Shown here: one piece after another, positions 19,115 to 27,583 of the stretch
Layout of the letters: each line of letters opens with the position of its first letter
Position numbering within the stretch: position 1 is the first letter of the stretch
DNA from: an uncultured Clostridia bacterium
GTDB lineage: Bacteria; Bacillota; Clostridia; Oscillospirales; Acutalibacteraceae
NCBI GenBank assembly: GCA_946484175.1
Contig: CAMLSX010000012.1
Coordinates: forward strand, 1 to 51,936
Length of the DNA stretch: 51,936 nt
Direction: 5' to 3'
Made by a program: the position numbers and the translations under genes
The notes under the pieces: generated by a model
The model's input: the letters and a program-made list of their open reading frames with translations, nothing else
Database searches by the model: none
Told to the model about the DNA's origin: nothing

Positions 19115-21022
19115 ATGGCTCTGCTCAGTATCAGCCAGCTGCAAAAATCATTTGGCACCGATCTGGTTTTTGCAGGCGCTTCCTTTGAGATTCAGGACCA
19201 CGACCATATCGGTCTGGTGGGCGTGAACGGTTCTGGCAAAACGACCCTTTTTAAAATTCTTACGGGTGACCTGTCGTATGACGGCGGTGAAATTTATAAA
19301 TCAAAAGAATGCCGTATCGGCTATATGGAGCAGCATGTGTGCCGTGATTTGGATCGGAGCGCTTATAACGAAGTGCTGACGGTTTTTTCTTCCCTGCTTG
19401 CAATGGAGCAGGAGCTGGAAGACATCAACATACGATTGCAGGTGCACCCGGATGACCGGCTGATTGAGCGGCAGATGCTTTTAAACGATCAGTTTGCTGC
19501 ACAGGGCGGCCTCACTTGCCGTGCACGCGCCCGCAGTGCATTGCTGGGTCTTGGATTTTCAGATGAACAGATGGGCATGCCGGTGGGGGTACTCAGCGGT
19601 GGACAGAAAGCAAAGCTGCAGCTGGCCAAAATGCTGCTCAGCGGCGCGAATCTGCTGCTGTTGGACGAACCGACCAACCATCTCGATATCCAGTCGGTGG
19701 AATGGCTGGAAGATTTTCTGCGTGGTTTTGCGGGCGCTTATCTGGTCATTTCGCATGACCGTTTTTTCCTGGATAATGTGACCGAGCGCACGTTTGAGAT
19801 GGAACATCAGCGCCTGACGCTCTATAAGGGCAACTACACCCAGCATCTCGACCAGAAAGAAGAAAACGCGCTGACCATCCAGCGCAAATATGACAACACC
19901 ATGCGTGAAATCAAGCGCTTGGAGGGGATTGTGGCGCAGCAGCGCCAGTGGAACCGCGAGAAAAATATCCGCACAGCCGAGAGTAAACTCAAGGTGATCG
20001 CCCGGCTGGAAAAAACGCTTGTCAAGCCGGATTCGGTGCTGCCCTCCATCCATTTCGGCTTTGGCGCCAGCCAGCGCGGCGGCAATGATGTGATGTTTAC
20101 CGAGAATCTCGCGCTCTCTTTCGACAATAAACCGCTGTTTTCCCATGTAGATATGGAAGTACACCGTCAGGAACGGATTTTCCTTATCGGCCCCAACGGC
20201 TGCGGCAAAACCTCGCTGCTGAAAATCCTGATGGGGGAATATGAAGCCACAGCGGGCAGCGTGCGTTTTGGTGCGGGCATTGATGTGGGGTATTACGACC
20301 AGATGCAGAGCGGGTTGGATGAATCCAAGACCGTGCTGGATGAAATCTGGGACCGCCACCCGCGCATGACCGAGACAGAGATCCGCAATGCACTGGCCGT
20401 GTTCCTGTTCCGCGGTGAGGATGTGTACAAGATGGTTTCTGCCCTGAGCGGCGGTGAGCGTGCACGCCTGCTGCTGCTGCGATTGATGCTCTCGAAAGCA
20501 AACTTTTTGCTGTTGGACGAACCGACCAACCATCTGGACATTCAGTCTTGTGAAGCGCTGGAAGATGCGCTGCTGCACTATGACGGCACGCTGTTCATCG
20601 TCTCGCATGACCGTTACCTGATTAACAAGCTGGCTGACCGCATCTACTATCTTGACCGCGACGGCGCACAGGAATATATCGGCAATTACGAGGAATATCT
20701 GGCCCGCCGCAAGGAAGAGCAGGAAGAAAAAGCCGTGCAGGCTGCCCCCAAAGTGAATGAATACCGACTTCGTAAAGAAAAGGCCTCTGAACTGCGAAAG
20801 GCGCGCACTGCTCTTTCCCGTCTGGAAGCCGAAACCGAACAGAATGACGAGCGAATCCGCCAGCTGGGCGAAGAGCTGCAAAATCCAGAAACTGCCAGCG
20901 ACTTTGAAAAAACAATGGAGCTTTCTGCAGAGATGGATCGCCTGAATGCGCGCAATGAAGAGCTTTTGCTGGAGTGGGAAGAGCTTTCGGGCAAAATTGA
21001 AGAAATGGAAAAAGCGACCTGA
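19115..21022 (+). CDS. ABC-F family ATPase (Uup/YdiF-like)
   Basis: A soluble protein with two ATP-binding cassettes and no membrane domain, of the family that acts on stalled or antibiotic-bound ribosomes. Domain 1: GVNGSGKTT near 35, LSGGQKAKLQLA and LLLLDEPTNHLD near 185. The linker (about 245-310) is charged and coiled. Domain 2: GPNGCGKTS near 360, LSGGERARLLLLR, LLLDEPTNHLD near 470. A C-terminal coiled coil (about 535-635) follows, as in Uup. Whether it protects against an antibiotic or works in housekeeping cannot be told; the coiled C-terminus favours the Uup/YdiF housekeeping branch. It is a single-gene unit with its own promoter. Confidence 0.88.
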   Translation: MALLSISQLQKSFGTDLVFAGASFEIQDHDHIGLVGVNGSGKTTLFKILTGDLSYDGGEIYKSKECRIGYMEQHVCRDLDRSAYNEVLTVFSSLLAMEQELEDINIRLQVHPDDRLIERQMLLNDQFAAQGGLTCRARARSALLGLGFSDEQMGMPVGVLSGGQKAKLQLAKMLLSGANLLLLDEPTNHLDIQSVEWLEDFLRGFAGAYLVISHDRFFLDNVTERTFEMEHQRLTLYKGNYTQHLDQKEENALTIQRKYDNTMREIKRLEGIVAQQRQWNREKNIRTAESKLKVIARLEKTLVKPDSVLPSIHFGFGASQRGGNDVMFTENLALSFDNKPLFSHVDMEVHRQERIFLIGPNGCGKTSLLKILMGEYEATAGSVRFGAGIDVGYYDQMQSGLDESKTVLDEIWDRHPRMTETEIRNALAVFLFRGEDVYKMVSALSGGERARLLLLRLMLSKANFLLLDEPTNHLDIQSCEALEDALLHYDGTLFIVSHDRYLINKLADRIYYLDRDGAQEYIGNYEEYLARRKEEQEEKAVQAAPKVNEYRLRKEKASELRKARTALSRLEAETEQNDERIRQLGEELQNPETASDFEKTMELSAEMDRLNARNEELLLEWEELSGKIEEMEKAT

Positions 21023-21046
21023 CTCCTGAAAAGGAGCAGGCCGCTT
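21006..21046 (-). terminator. Minus-strand terminator of the HPr-like gene, inside the ABC-F 3' end
   Basis: AGCGACCTGACTCCT and AGGAGCAGGCCGCT pair around GAAA with two mismatches. On the minus strand the stem is followed by a run of five T, so it serves the HPr-like gene, although the stem covers the last codons of the ABC-F gene. Confidence 0.7.
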
Positions 21047-21078
21047 CCAAAATACGGTGATATCTTGTTTTGCAGTGA

Positions 21079-21324
21079 TTATTGCACAGCAAATTCCTGT
21101 ACGGCTTTGATGAATTCCTCAACTTCCCGGCTCTGAGAAGCATCGCTGTCAATCTCAAGAGTTACCGGCTGAGAAGTTCCCAAGCTGAACACGCCCATAA
21201 TGGATTTTGCGTCAATTTTATACTTGCCATTGGAGAGATCAATGGAAAAACTGTATTTGTTGGTGAGCGTTACAAAGCGCTTGACATCATCGATGGTAGC
21301 AAGCACGATCTGAAGAGTCTGCAT
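21079..21324 (-). CDS. HPr-like protein lacking the phosphorylatable histidine
   Basis: An 81-residue protein with the HPr fold: KSIMGVFSLG near residue 40 matches the regulatory Ser46 region of HPr, and the distances to both ends fit. The active-site block GLHARPA is missing; a TIDDVKRF sequence stands there, so it cannot carry phosphate from enzyme I through His15. This resembles Crh of Bacillus, which has lost His15 but keeps Ser46 and acts as a CcpA partner; related His-less HPr proteins are common in Clostridia. Regulatory role is inference. AGGAGG precedes the ATG, and the gene has its own promoter and terminator. Confidence 0.85.
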   Translation of the reverse strand: MQTLQIVLATIDDVKRFVTLTNKYSFSIDLSNGKYKIDAKSIMGVFSLGTSQPVTLEIDSDASQSREVEEFIKAVQEFAVQ

Positions 21325-21394
21325 AATGATACCTCCTGTAATTCTGAATCACAGATTTATCCTGTTTTCTGACAAAACCGTTTAGGACTCTTTT

Positions 21395-21423
21395 ATCATA
21401 CCGCACGAGTAAAATCTGGTCAA
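21395..21423 (-). promoter_or_regulatory. Promoter of the HPr-like gene
   Basis: Minus strand: TTGACC, 17 bases, TATGAT, about 70 bases before the start codon. Confidence 0.75.
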
Positions 21424-21601
21424 GATGCAATATAACCAGATTCTTTTCCCCGAACCTTTGACAACACCTCCCAATTTATCTAAAAAATCCATGCTGTCAG
21501 AGGAATTTTATACAAGAAAATTCCCACATAGAAAAAATTTTACACGCGTATTCAAGTGTGCAGGCTGCACATGACTTACGAAAGAAAGGAAGAACTTCTT
21601 C

Positions 21602-22921
21602 ATGATGAAAGTATCTGCTATTACGCTGGGCTGCAAGGTCAACCAGTACGAGACACAGGCGATGCTGGCACAGCTGACCGAAGCCGGATTTGCCGTTTGC
21701 AGCGGTTCTGAACCGGCTGATGTAGTGCTGATCAACTCCTGTACGGTTACGGCTGCCAGCGATCATAAAGTGCGCCAGACCCTGCACCGTGCCAGAAGAA
21801 ACCATCCTGCTGCCGCCATTGTGCTCACCGGCTGCATGCCGCAGGCATTCCCCGAAGAAGCCGCCGCGCTGGAGGATGCCGACGTGGTTCTGGGCAACTC
21901 CAACCGCTCCGCACTGCTTCCTGACCTGCGTCAGTTTTTTGAGACGCATCAGCGTGTGATTGATATTGTTCCGCATGAGACCGGAGAACCATTTGAATCC
22001 ATGAAGGTGGAAACCTTTCATGAACGTACACGTGCTTTTGTCAAAATCCAGGACGGCTGCAACCGTTTCTGTTCGTATTGTATTATTCCCTATGCCAGAG
22101 GACGTATCCGCTCCAAGCCCATGGCAGAGCTGCGTGAAGAGCTGGAAACACTGGGCCGGCATGGGTACCGCGAAGTGGTGCTCACCGGCATCAACCTTTC
22201 GGCCTATGGGCAGGATATCGGCCTACATCTGTGCGATGCGGTCGAGGCTGCCTGTGCGGTGGACGACATTGTCCGTGTGCGGCTGGGGTCACTGGAGCCC
22301 GAGCAATTGCAGGATGATGTGATTGAACGTCTGGCCCGGCAGGAGAAGCTGTGCCCGCAGTTCCACCTTTCTCTGCAAAGCGGCTGTGACGCCACCCTGC
22401 GCCGTATGAACCGCCATTATGATACCGCCGAATATCGCCGCATTGTGCAGAAGCTGCGTGAGGTGTTCCCGAATGTGGCAATTACCACTGATATGATGGT
22501 CGGCTTTGCCGGAGAAACGGAAGAGGAGTTTGCGCAGTCGCTGGCCTTTGCGCGCGAAATGCAGATGGCAAAGGTACATGTTTTCGCATATTCCCGCCGT
22601 CCCGGGACGGTTGCCTATAATATGCCCGGACAGGTCACCAATGCGGTAAAAGAGGCAAGAAGCCATGCGTTGATCGAAGCGACTGAAGAAACACGCCGCG
22701 CATTTTTGCAGCAGCAGGTAGGCCGGATTGAACCGGTACTGTTCGAGCAGAAGCTGGAAGGACTCGTGTGGGAGGGGTATACTCCCAACTATACGCCGGT
22801 TCGTGTTTGCTGCCAAGGCGACCTGACTGGAAAAATCGAAAAAGTTTTGCTTTCCCATTGTGAAGGGGATTACTGCGTGGGCCAATTTTTTGATACCTGG
22901 TGTTGTAGGCCGGAAGTATAG
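21602..22921 (+). CDS. mtaB: tRNA (t6A37) methylthiotransferase
   Basis: A radical SAM enzyme that adds a methylthio group to N6-threonylcarbamoyladenosine at position 37 of tRNAs. The UPF0004 domain comes first (TLGCKVNQYET, INSCTVT, LTGCMPQ, giving three Cys for the second iron-sulfur cluster). The radical SAM domain follows with CNRFCSYC near residue 150, and a TRAM-like end. The GCKVNQYE form of the first motif and the length of 439 fit MtaB rather than MiaB. The ATG at 21602 has AAAGGAAG upstream. The following deacetylase has its own ribosome binding site about 100 bases on. Confidence 0.93.
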   Translation: MMKVSAITLGCKVNQYETQAMLAQLTEAGFAVCSGSEPADVVLINSCTVTAASDHKVRQTLHRARRNHPAAAIVLTGCMPQAFPEEAAALEDADVVLGNSNRSALLPDLRQFFETHQRVIDIVPHETGEPFESMKVETFHERTRAFVKIQDGCNRFCSYCIIPYARGRIRSKPMAELREELETLGRHGYREVVLTGINLSAYGQDIGLHLCDAVEAACAVDDIVRVRLGSLEPEQLQDDVIERLARQEKLCPQFHLSLQSGCDATLRRMNRHYDTAEYRRIVQKLREVFPNVAITTDMMVGFAGETEEEFAQSLAFAREMQMAKVHVFAYSRRPGTVAYNMPGQVTNAVKEARSHALIEATEETRRAFLQQQVGRIEPVLFEQKLEGLVWEGYTPNYTPVRVCCQGDLTGKIEKVLLSHCEGDYCVGQFFDTWCCRPEV

Positions 22922-23024
22922 TTTCAGAGAAAAGATACAAATTTTCTTTATTGAAATGCTTCTTCATATTTCGGGCGGCGCTTCCATATGCATAAAAGAG
23001 AGCAATGTGAAAGGGAGTGACCGG

Positions 23025-23846
23025 ATGTTCGCAGTGTGGAAAAAGCAGCAGGTTTTAGTAGGGTTGGGTGTATTCGTGGTATTTTCCGGCCTGATGGTTT
23101 CTTGGCTGGCGACCCTGGCACAGGGCGGTGCACAAACAACTTCAGCAGATACTAACTGGGGGCTGAGCTTCCAGCAGGAAGGAAAAACCCCTGTCGGAAA
23201 TGCTTCCTCGGAATTTCTTGCTCAGTATGACGCCTGTTATGCCGGAAGTGAGGAAAAAAAGGTAATCTATCTGACTTTTGACGCAGGCTATGAAAACGGC
23301 TGTACACCTGCTATCCTGGACGCGCTAAAGAAACATTCGGTAAAAGCCGCGTTTTTTGTGGTGGGGAATTATATCGAAACCAGCCCGGAGCTTGTAAAGC
23401 GCATGGTAAAAGAAGGGCATCTGGTGGGAAACCATACATATCACCACCCGGATATGTCTTCAATCTCGGAAAAAGCATCATTTGAAAAAGAGCTGACCAG
23501 TTTGGAAGCTTTGTATGAAGAAACAACCGGGGAAAAAATGCAGAAATATTATCGGCCGCCGCAGGGGAAATACAGCGAGAGCAACTTGCAGCAGGCGCAG
23601 GAATTGGGGTACCACACGGTTTTCTGGAGTCTCGCCTATGTGGACTGGTATCAGGACAAACAGCCCAGCCATGAAGAAGCCTTTGAAAAACTTACGGGAC
23701 GCATCCATCCGGGTGCAATTGTGCTGCTGCACAGTACCTCTCAAACCAATGCGGAGATTTTGGATGAACTTTTGACGCGCTGGGAACAGATGGGATATAC
23801 TTTCGGTACGCTGCCCGAGCTTTTTCAAGAGACATCTTCAAAATAG
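23025..23846 (+). CDS. Polysaccharide deacetylase, PdaA-like
   Basis: A membrane-anchored peptidoglycan N-acetylmuramic acid deacetylase of the CE4 fold. A short cytoplasmic end and one hydrophobic segment (VLVGLGVFVVFSGLMVSWLA, residues 10-29) anchor it outside the membrane. The catalytic NodB domain shows LTFDAGYENG near 88, the metal-binding HTYHHPD, and RPPQGKYS. The TFDAGYENG form is typical of PdaA, which makes the muramic delta-lactam of the spore cortex in Bacillus; sporulation here is not shown. The ATG at 23025 follows AAAGGGAG and replaces the longer ORF start at 22860, which lies inside mtaB. Confidence 0.88.
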   Translation: MFAVWKKQQVLVGLGVFVVFSGLMVSWLATLAQGGAQTTSADTNWGLSFQQEGKTPVGNASSEFLAQYDACYAGSEEKKVIYLTFDAGYENGCTPAILDALKKHSVKAAFFVVGNYIETSPELVKRMVKEGHLVGNHTYHHPDMSSISEKASFEKELTSLEALYEETTGEKMQKYYRPPQGKYSESNLQQAQELGYHTVFWSLAYVDWYQDKQPSHEEAFEKLTGRIHPGAIVLLHSTSQTNAEILDELLTRWEQMGYTFGTLPELFQETSSK

Positions 23847-23992
23847 CAATTAAAACCTTATATAGTTGGTAATGTTTTCTAAAAAAGCAGGGACTTTTTT
23901 CTTTTTGCCTGATGTGGTATACTAAACCTGCTATGAGAAATTGCGGCCGGAGGTTCCGACGCATTTTATTAAAGTATACAGGAGGAGATCAG

Positions 23993-24946
23993 GTGGAAGA
24001 AAAACGCTTTGCGGTGTTGATTGACGCAGAAAATGTATCCAATATTTATATCAAATATATTCTCGATGAGATTTCAAATTATGGCAGTGTGACCTATAAG
24101 CGGATTTATGGTGACTGGACCAGCTCGGCGGCATCCGGCTGGAAGAGCCAGCTGCTCGAAAATTCCATCACGCCGGTGCAGCAGTACAGTTATACCTATG
24201 GCAAAAATGCAACTGACTCTGCGATGATTATTGATGCCATGGACATCCTGTATTCCGGCAACGTGGAGGGGTTCTGTCTGGTCTCCAGCGACAGTGATTT
24301 CACCAAACTCGCCACCCGTTTGCGCGAATCGGGCATGATGGTGGTGGGCATGGGAGAAAAGAAGACCCCCAAACCATTCAGCGTGGCGTGCAATGTGTTC
24401 AAATATCTCGAGGTGCTGCGCGCTGATGCCGAGGCAGAGGCTGCGGAAGAAAAAGCCGACAGCGGCGAAAACATGACGGATATCGATACCATTCTGCGCG
24501 CGATGGTGAATATCATTAGTGAGAACAGTGACGAGGAAAAGGGCATCAGCATTGGCGAGCTGGGCAATCACCTGCTCAAGCGCTACCCGGATTTTGATGT
24601 TCGCAACTATGGTTATACCAAGCTTTCCAAATTCCTTTCTTCTTTTGACGGGCTGAGCCTCACACGCATCAATAATGTCATCTTTGTATCACTGCGGCAG
24701 AACCATCTGGACGCAGATTCTGTCCGGCTGGCAATCGTAGCCTATGTGCGCGATTGGGAAAAAGCCCGGCACAGCAGAGTAAATCTGGGCCAGCTGAACC
24801 AGTGGCTGATGGAAAAATACCCACAGTTCAATGTGAAGAACTACGGGTATACTACCTTTGTCAAATTTGTCAGTGATATTCAGGGGCTGGTAGTAAAAAG
24901 CAGCGGCAAAAACGGACGTATCAAGCATGTGCATCTGGTGCAGTAA
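23993..24946 (+). CDS. NYN-domain putative RNase with two OST-HTH/LOTUS domains
   Basis: A LabA-like protein: the NYN (PIN-like) nuclease domain at residues 1-150 carries the acidic residues expected for metal-dependent RNA cleavage (VLIDAENV, DSAMIIDAMD, SSDSDF). Two OST-HTH/LOTUS repeats follow, near 170-240 (GELGNHLLKRYPDFDVRNYGY) and 250-315 (GQLNQWLMEKYPQFNVKNYGY); the two copies are clearly alike. LOTUS domains bind RNA, in particular G-rich RNA, so this is likely an RNA-processing or RNA-decay factor. The GTG at 23993 has GGAGGAG ten bases upstream; the longer ORF has no such site. It converges on the DUF4363 gene. Confidence 0.82.
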   Translation: MEEKRFAVLIDAENVSNIYIKYILDEISNYGSVTYKRIYGDWTSSAASGWKSQLLENSITPVQQYSYTYGKNATDSAMIIDAMDILYSGNVEGFCLVSSDSDFTKLATRLRESGMMVVGMGEKKTPKPFSVACNVFKYLEVLRADAEAEAAEEKADSGENMTDIDTILRAMVNIISENSDEEKGISIGELGNHLLKRYPDFDVRNYGYTKLSKFLSSFDGLSLTRINNVIFVSLRQNHLDADSVRLAIVAYVRDWEKARHSRVNLGQLNQWLMEKYPQFNVKNYGYTTFVKFVSDIQGLVVKSSGKNGRIKHVHLVQ

Positions 24947-24950
24947 AAGT

Positions 24951-25331
24951 TTACAGCACGTTGTCCAACGTGACCGTTTCGGTTTCGGTCAGCTGGGCAA
25001 ATTGCGCAGCAGCAAGGCTGCACCGGGCTTCTAATATTCCGATTTCGTGGTTTTGAATCAGCGCAGGCAGTTCGGCCAGCGTTTCTTGAATGGGCGCCAG
25101 GCTGGCATGGGGCATAAAGGTGCACAGCTTTCGGTGTTCTTCTTCCCACTGACGCTGTAAATTTCGGCTTACTGCCAGTGCAGTGGAATAATTCCCGTTA
25201 TAAATTTCTGCTCGCAGCTGGCTGAGCTCTTCTGTCATCTTGCGGGAGGAGGACTGTGCAGTAGAATATCCCAGTCCGCATAATATCAGCAGCAATACCA
25301 GCAGAATACCGGATGCCCACAAACGTTTCAT
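24951..25331 (-). CDS. DUF4363 family protein
   Basis: A 126-residue protein with one N-terminal membrane segment or uncleaved signal (ILLVLLLILCGLGYSTA) and an alpha-helical outer part. It resembles the DUF4363 family, which in Clostridia goes with DUF421 genes. Its ATG overlaps the DUF421 stop by four bases, so the pair is translated together and probably forms one membrane complex. Function unknown. Confidence 0.75.
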   Translation of the reverse strand: MKRLWASGILLVLLLILCGLGYSTAQSSSRKMTEELSQLRAEIYNGNYSTALAVSRNLQRQWEEEHRKLCTFMPHASLAPIQETLAELPALIQNHEIGILEARCSLAAAQFAQLTETETVTLDNVL

Positions 25332-26035
25332 GATGTGCTGCCTCCTTTCGTGGCGGAAAAATGCTTTCCATCCTTAGGGATAATGGCATACCCGCCCTGC
25401 ATGTCGGCGGTCATAATAAATACCTGCCGCAGGGAGAGCCCCTGCTGAGACAGGATGTCTTCGGCCCAGCGGCGGTTTTGACCGCACAGGTGCAGCGAAG
25501 AGTCCGAGAATTCGCCGTCGCTGATGACCACCACTTCCAACCCCGTGTCGGATGGGCAGAGCCCCAGCATTTGGTTGGTGGGGAGATCGGCTTCCGGCTT
25601 TTTGACAATGCTCAGCTTACCGTTGGTCTCCATAATCGCCCAGGCCACATCGTGGATAGAAAAGACGTCCTTTTCTCGCAGCTCTTCAAAGAGGTCTTCG
25701 ATGCTCAGACGCAGGCGGGACATTTCTTTCTGGTCCAGCTGCCCATTATTGATGAGCACGATGGGTTTGCCGCACACCAGGCGGCGGAATTTACCGCTTT
25801 TGAGCATAAAAACAGAGATGGCAATTTCACACATGACCAGAACCGCAATGGGAATAAACCCACTGGCCAGCGGCTGGCCGGTATCCTGCATGGGAATCGC
25901 TGCGATGTCGGAAATCAGCAGGGTTACCACCAGCTCGGAAGTCTGCAGCTCGCTGATTTGCCGTTTCCCCATAAGCCGTACAGCAGCCAGGATGACTATG
26001 TACAGCAGAACGGTGCGCACAAAAGAAATAATCAT
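25328..26035 (-). CDS. DUF421 membrane protein (YetF/YrbG family)
   Basis: A membrane protein with three N-terminal helices (to about residue 75) followed by a soluble alpha/beta DUF421 domain. Hallmarks seen: RLMGKRQISELQTSELVVTLLISDIAAIP, GKPIVLINNGQLDQKEM, and the paired DVAWAIMETNGKLSIVKK. The ATG at 26035 lies just after GGAGGTTTCT; an upstream ATG at 26047 is itself part of that ribosome binding site, so it is rejected. Members in Bacillus are spore-associated or of unknown role. It faces away from the infC promoter. Confidence 0.85.
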   Translation of the reverse strand: MIISFVRTVLLYIVILAAVRLMGKRQISELQTSELVVTLLISDIAAIPMQDTGQPLASGFIPIAVLVMCEIAISVFMLKSGKFRRLVCGKPIVLINNGQLDQKEMSRLRLSIEDLFEELREKDVFSIHDVAWAIMETNGKLSIVKKPEADLPTNQMLGLCPSDTGLEVVVISDGEFSDSSLHLCGQNRRWAEDILSQQGLSLRQVFIMTADMQGGYAIIPKDGKHFSATKGGSTS

Positions 26036-26149
26036 AGAAACCTCCATTTATCGGGATAAGCCGCAAAGAATGATTCGCGGAAGCCTATTGCTTTCTTACC
26101 CATATTTTGCCGCAAGGAAAAAAGGAATATACATTTCTGCAAAAAAACC

Positions 26150-26178
26150 TTGACATTTTGTATGGGGCCGCGTATAAT
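26150..26178 (+). promoter_or_regulatory. Consensus promoter of the infC operon
   Basis: TTGACA, 17 bases, TATAAT: a perfect sigma-A promoter, 180 bases ahead of infC. Confidence 0.92.
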
Positions 26179-26184
26179 ATCTTA

Positions 26185-26360
26185 GGTAAAACAAAGAAGA
26201 ACAGAAAGGTTCTCACCTGTGGAGTTTCGTCTGTCACGGGTCAATACGATTGGAAGAACAGAGCAGAGGCTCTGTTTGTTTTCTTGAGGATTGACGCACG
26301 GACAGAACTTTTTGTCCGTGCTTTTGTTTTGATGACTACGTGTTTTGGAGGTGCTTACCA
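26185..26360 (+). promoter_or_regulatory. infC-rpmI-rplT leader RNA (L20-type attenuator)
   Basis: Between promoter and start codon lie two terminator-like hairpins, each followed by a U-rich run: AACAGAGC/GCTCTGTT at 26257-26276, and GCACGGACA/TGTCCGTGC at 26296-26321 followed by TTTTGTTTT. Position and layout fit the known attenuators at which L20 represses its own operon in Gram-positives. I cannot verify the L20-binding fold. Confidence 0.65.
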
Positions 26361-26879
26361 ATTAGCAACAAGGAACTGCAGATCAACGAAGAAATCCGCG
26401 ATAAAGAAGTTCGCGTCATCGATTCCGACGGCTCTCAGCTGGGTATCATGCCCGCCAGCCAGGCACTGGAAAAGGCCTATGCCCGCAACCTCGACCTGGT
26501 AAAGATCGCGCCCACGGCAAAGCCCCCGGTTTGCAAGATCATCGACTACGGCAAGTTCCGTTTCGAGCAGGCAAAGCGTGAGAAGGAAGCCCGTAAGAAT
26601 CAGCGCGTTGTGGAAATCAAGGAGATTCGTCTGTCTCTCAACATCGACACCCACGATTTTAACACAAAAATGGGTCACGCCAAGCGCTTTTTGGAGGACG
26701 GCAACAAGGTAAAAGTCTCCATCCGGTTCCGCGGCCGCGAAATGGGCCACCCGGAGCACGGCTATGAGACCATGCGTCGGTTCGCAGAAGCCTGCGCCGA
26801 GTTTGCCAACATTGAAAAGCCGGCGAAGCTTGAGGGAAGAAACATGCTGATGTTCCTTGCCCCCAAGCCCGTCAAATAA
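26361..26879 (+). CDS. infC: Translation initiation factor IF-3
   Basis: Binds the 30S subunit and checks start-codon choice. The protein begins ISNKELQINEEIRDKEVRVID, the usual IF3 N-terminus, and its two domains are joined by a lysine/arginine-rich linker (FRFEQAKREKEARKNQ). The start is an ATT at 26361, seven bases after GGAGGTG; this non-standard start is the known self-control feature of infC. The ATG at 26340 in the same frame lies ahead of that ribosome binding site and is not needed. Leads the operon with rpmI and rplT. Confidence 0.95.
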   Translation: MSNKELQINEEIRDKEVRVIDSDGSQLGIMPASQALEKAYARNLDLVKIAPTAKPPVCKIIDYGKFRFEQAKREKEARKNQRVVEIKEIRLSLNIDTHDFNTKMGHAKRFLEDGNKVKVSIRFRGREMGHPEHGYETMRRFAEACAEFANIEKPAKLEGRNMLMFLAPKPVK

Positions 26880-26904
26880 TAAACACTTCTAAGGAGGAGC
26901 AGTC

Positions 26905-27108
26905 ATGCCCAAGATTAAGACTCACAGCGGCGCAAAAAAGCGCTTCAAGATTTCTAAAAATGGTAAGGTTATCCGCGCACATGCCAACAAGAGCCACCTG
27001 CTCAACGGCCATGGCAAAACCCGCAAGACCAAGCGCGCTCTGCGTGGAACCACCGTTGCGGATAAGACCAATGTCCGTCAGGTGAAGAGACTCCTGCCCT
27101 ACAAATAA
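26905..27108 (+). CDS. rpmI: 50S ribosomal protein L35
   Basis: 67 residues, basic, with the L35 pattern MPKIKTHSGAKKRFK at the start and KRLLPYK at the end. GGAGG lies ahead of the ATG, 25 bases after infC. Full length. Confidence 0.97.
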   Translation: MPKIKTHSGAKKRFKISKNGKVIRAHANKSHLLNGHGKTRKTKRALRGTTVADKTNVRQVKRLLPYK

Positions 27109-27153
27109 GATTTTGACTCATTGATTCCTATAATTTAGTTGGAGGTATAAGAA

Positions 27154-27507
27154 ATGGCACGTGTAAAAGGCGCGTTGATGACCCGCAAGAGAAGAAAAAA
27201 GGTTCTGAAGCTGGCTAAGGGCTATTGGGGTTCCAAGAGCAGACACTTCAAGATGGCTAAGCAGGCTGTCATGAAGTCCGGCAACTATGCATATATCGGC
27301 CGTAAGCACAGAAAGAGAGATTTCCGCCGTCTGTGGATCACTCGTATTTCTGCTGCCTGCAAGATGAACGGCATGAACTATTCCACCTTTATGAACGGTC
27401 TGAAGAAGGCTGGCATCACGCTGAACCGCAAGATGCTGTCCGAAATCGCCATCGCCGACGAAGCCGCATTCAAGGCTCTGGTCGAGCAGGCCAAGGCTGC
27501 TCTCTAA
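27154..27507 (+). CDS. rplT: 50S ribosomal protein L20
   Basis: 117 residues, strongly basic, with [19 protein letters not shown] and the [12 protein letters not shown] block typical of L20. It is an early assembly protein and the known repressor of this operon. GGAGGT precedes the ATG. Confidence 0.97.
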   Translation: MARVKGALMTRKRRKKVLKLAKGYWGSKSRHFKMAKQAVMKSGNYAYIGRKHRKRDFRRLWITRISAACKMNGMNYSTFMNGLKKAGITLNRKMLSEIAIADEAAFKALVEQAKAAL

Positions 27508-27518
27508 TAAGCTGTCAG

Positions 27519-27556
27519 TGCGCTCGGGGTCTGTTGGCTCCGGGCGTATCTTTTAG
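27519..27556 (+). terminator. Terminator after rplT
   Basis: CGCTCGGGG pairs fully (with G-U pairs) with CTCCGGGCG around a short loop, followed by TATCTTTTA. Confidence 0.7.
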
Positions 27557-27583
27557 CTGCATTTTGAGAGAGAAAGGACACGC

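Noticed and set aside
19115-21022. ABC-F gene as an antibiotic resistance determinant
   Set aside because: The C-terminal coiled coil resembles Uup/YdiF housekeeping members, and nothing nearby suggests resistance.
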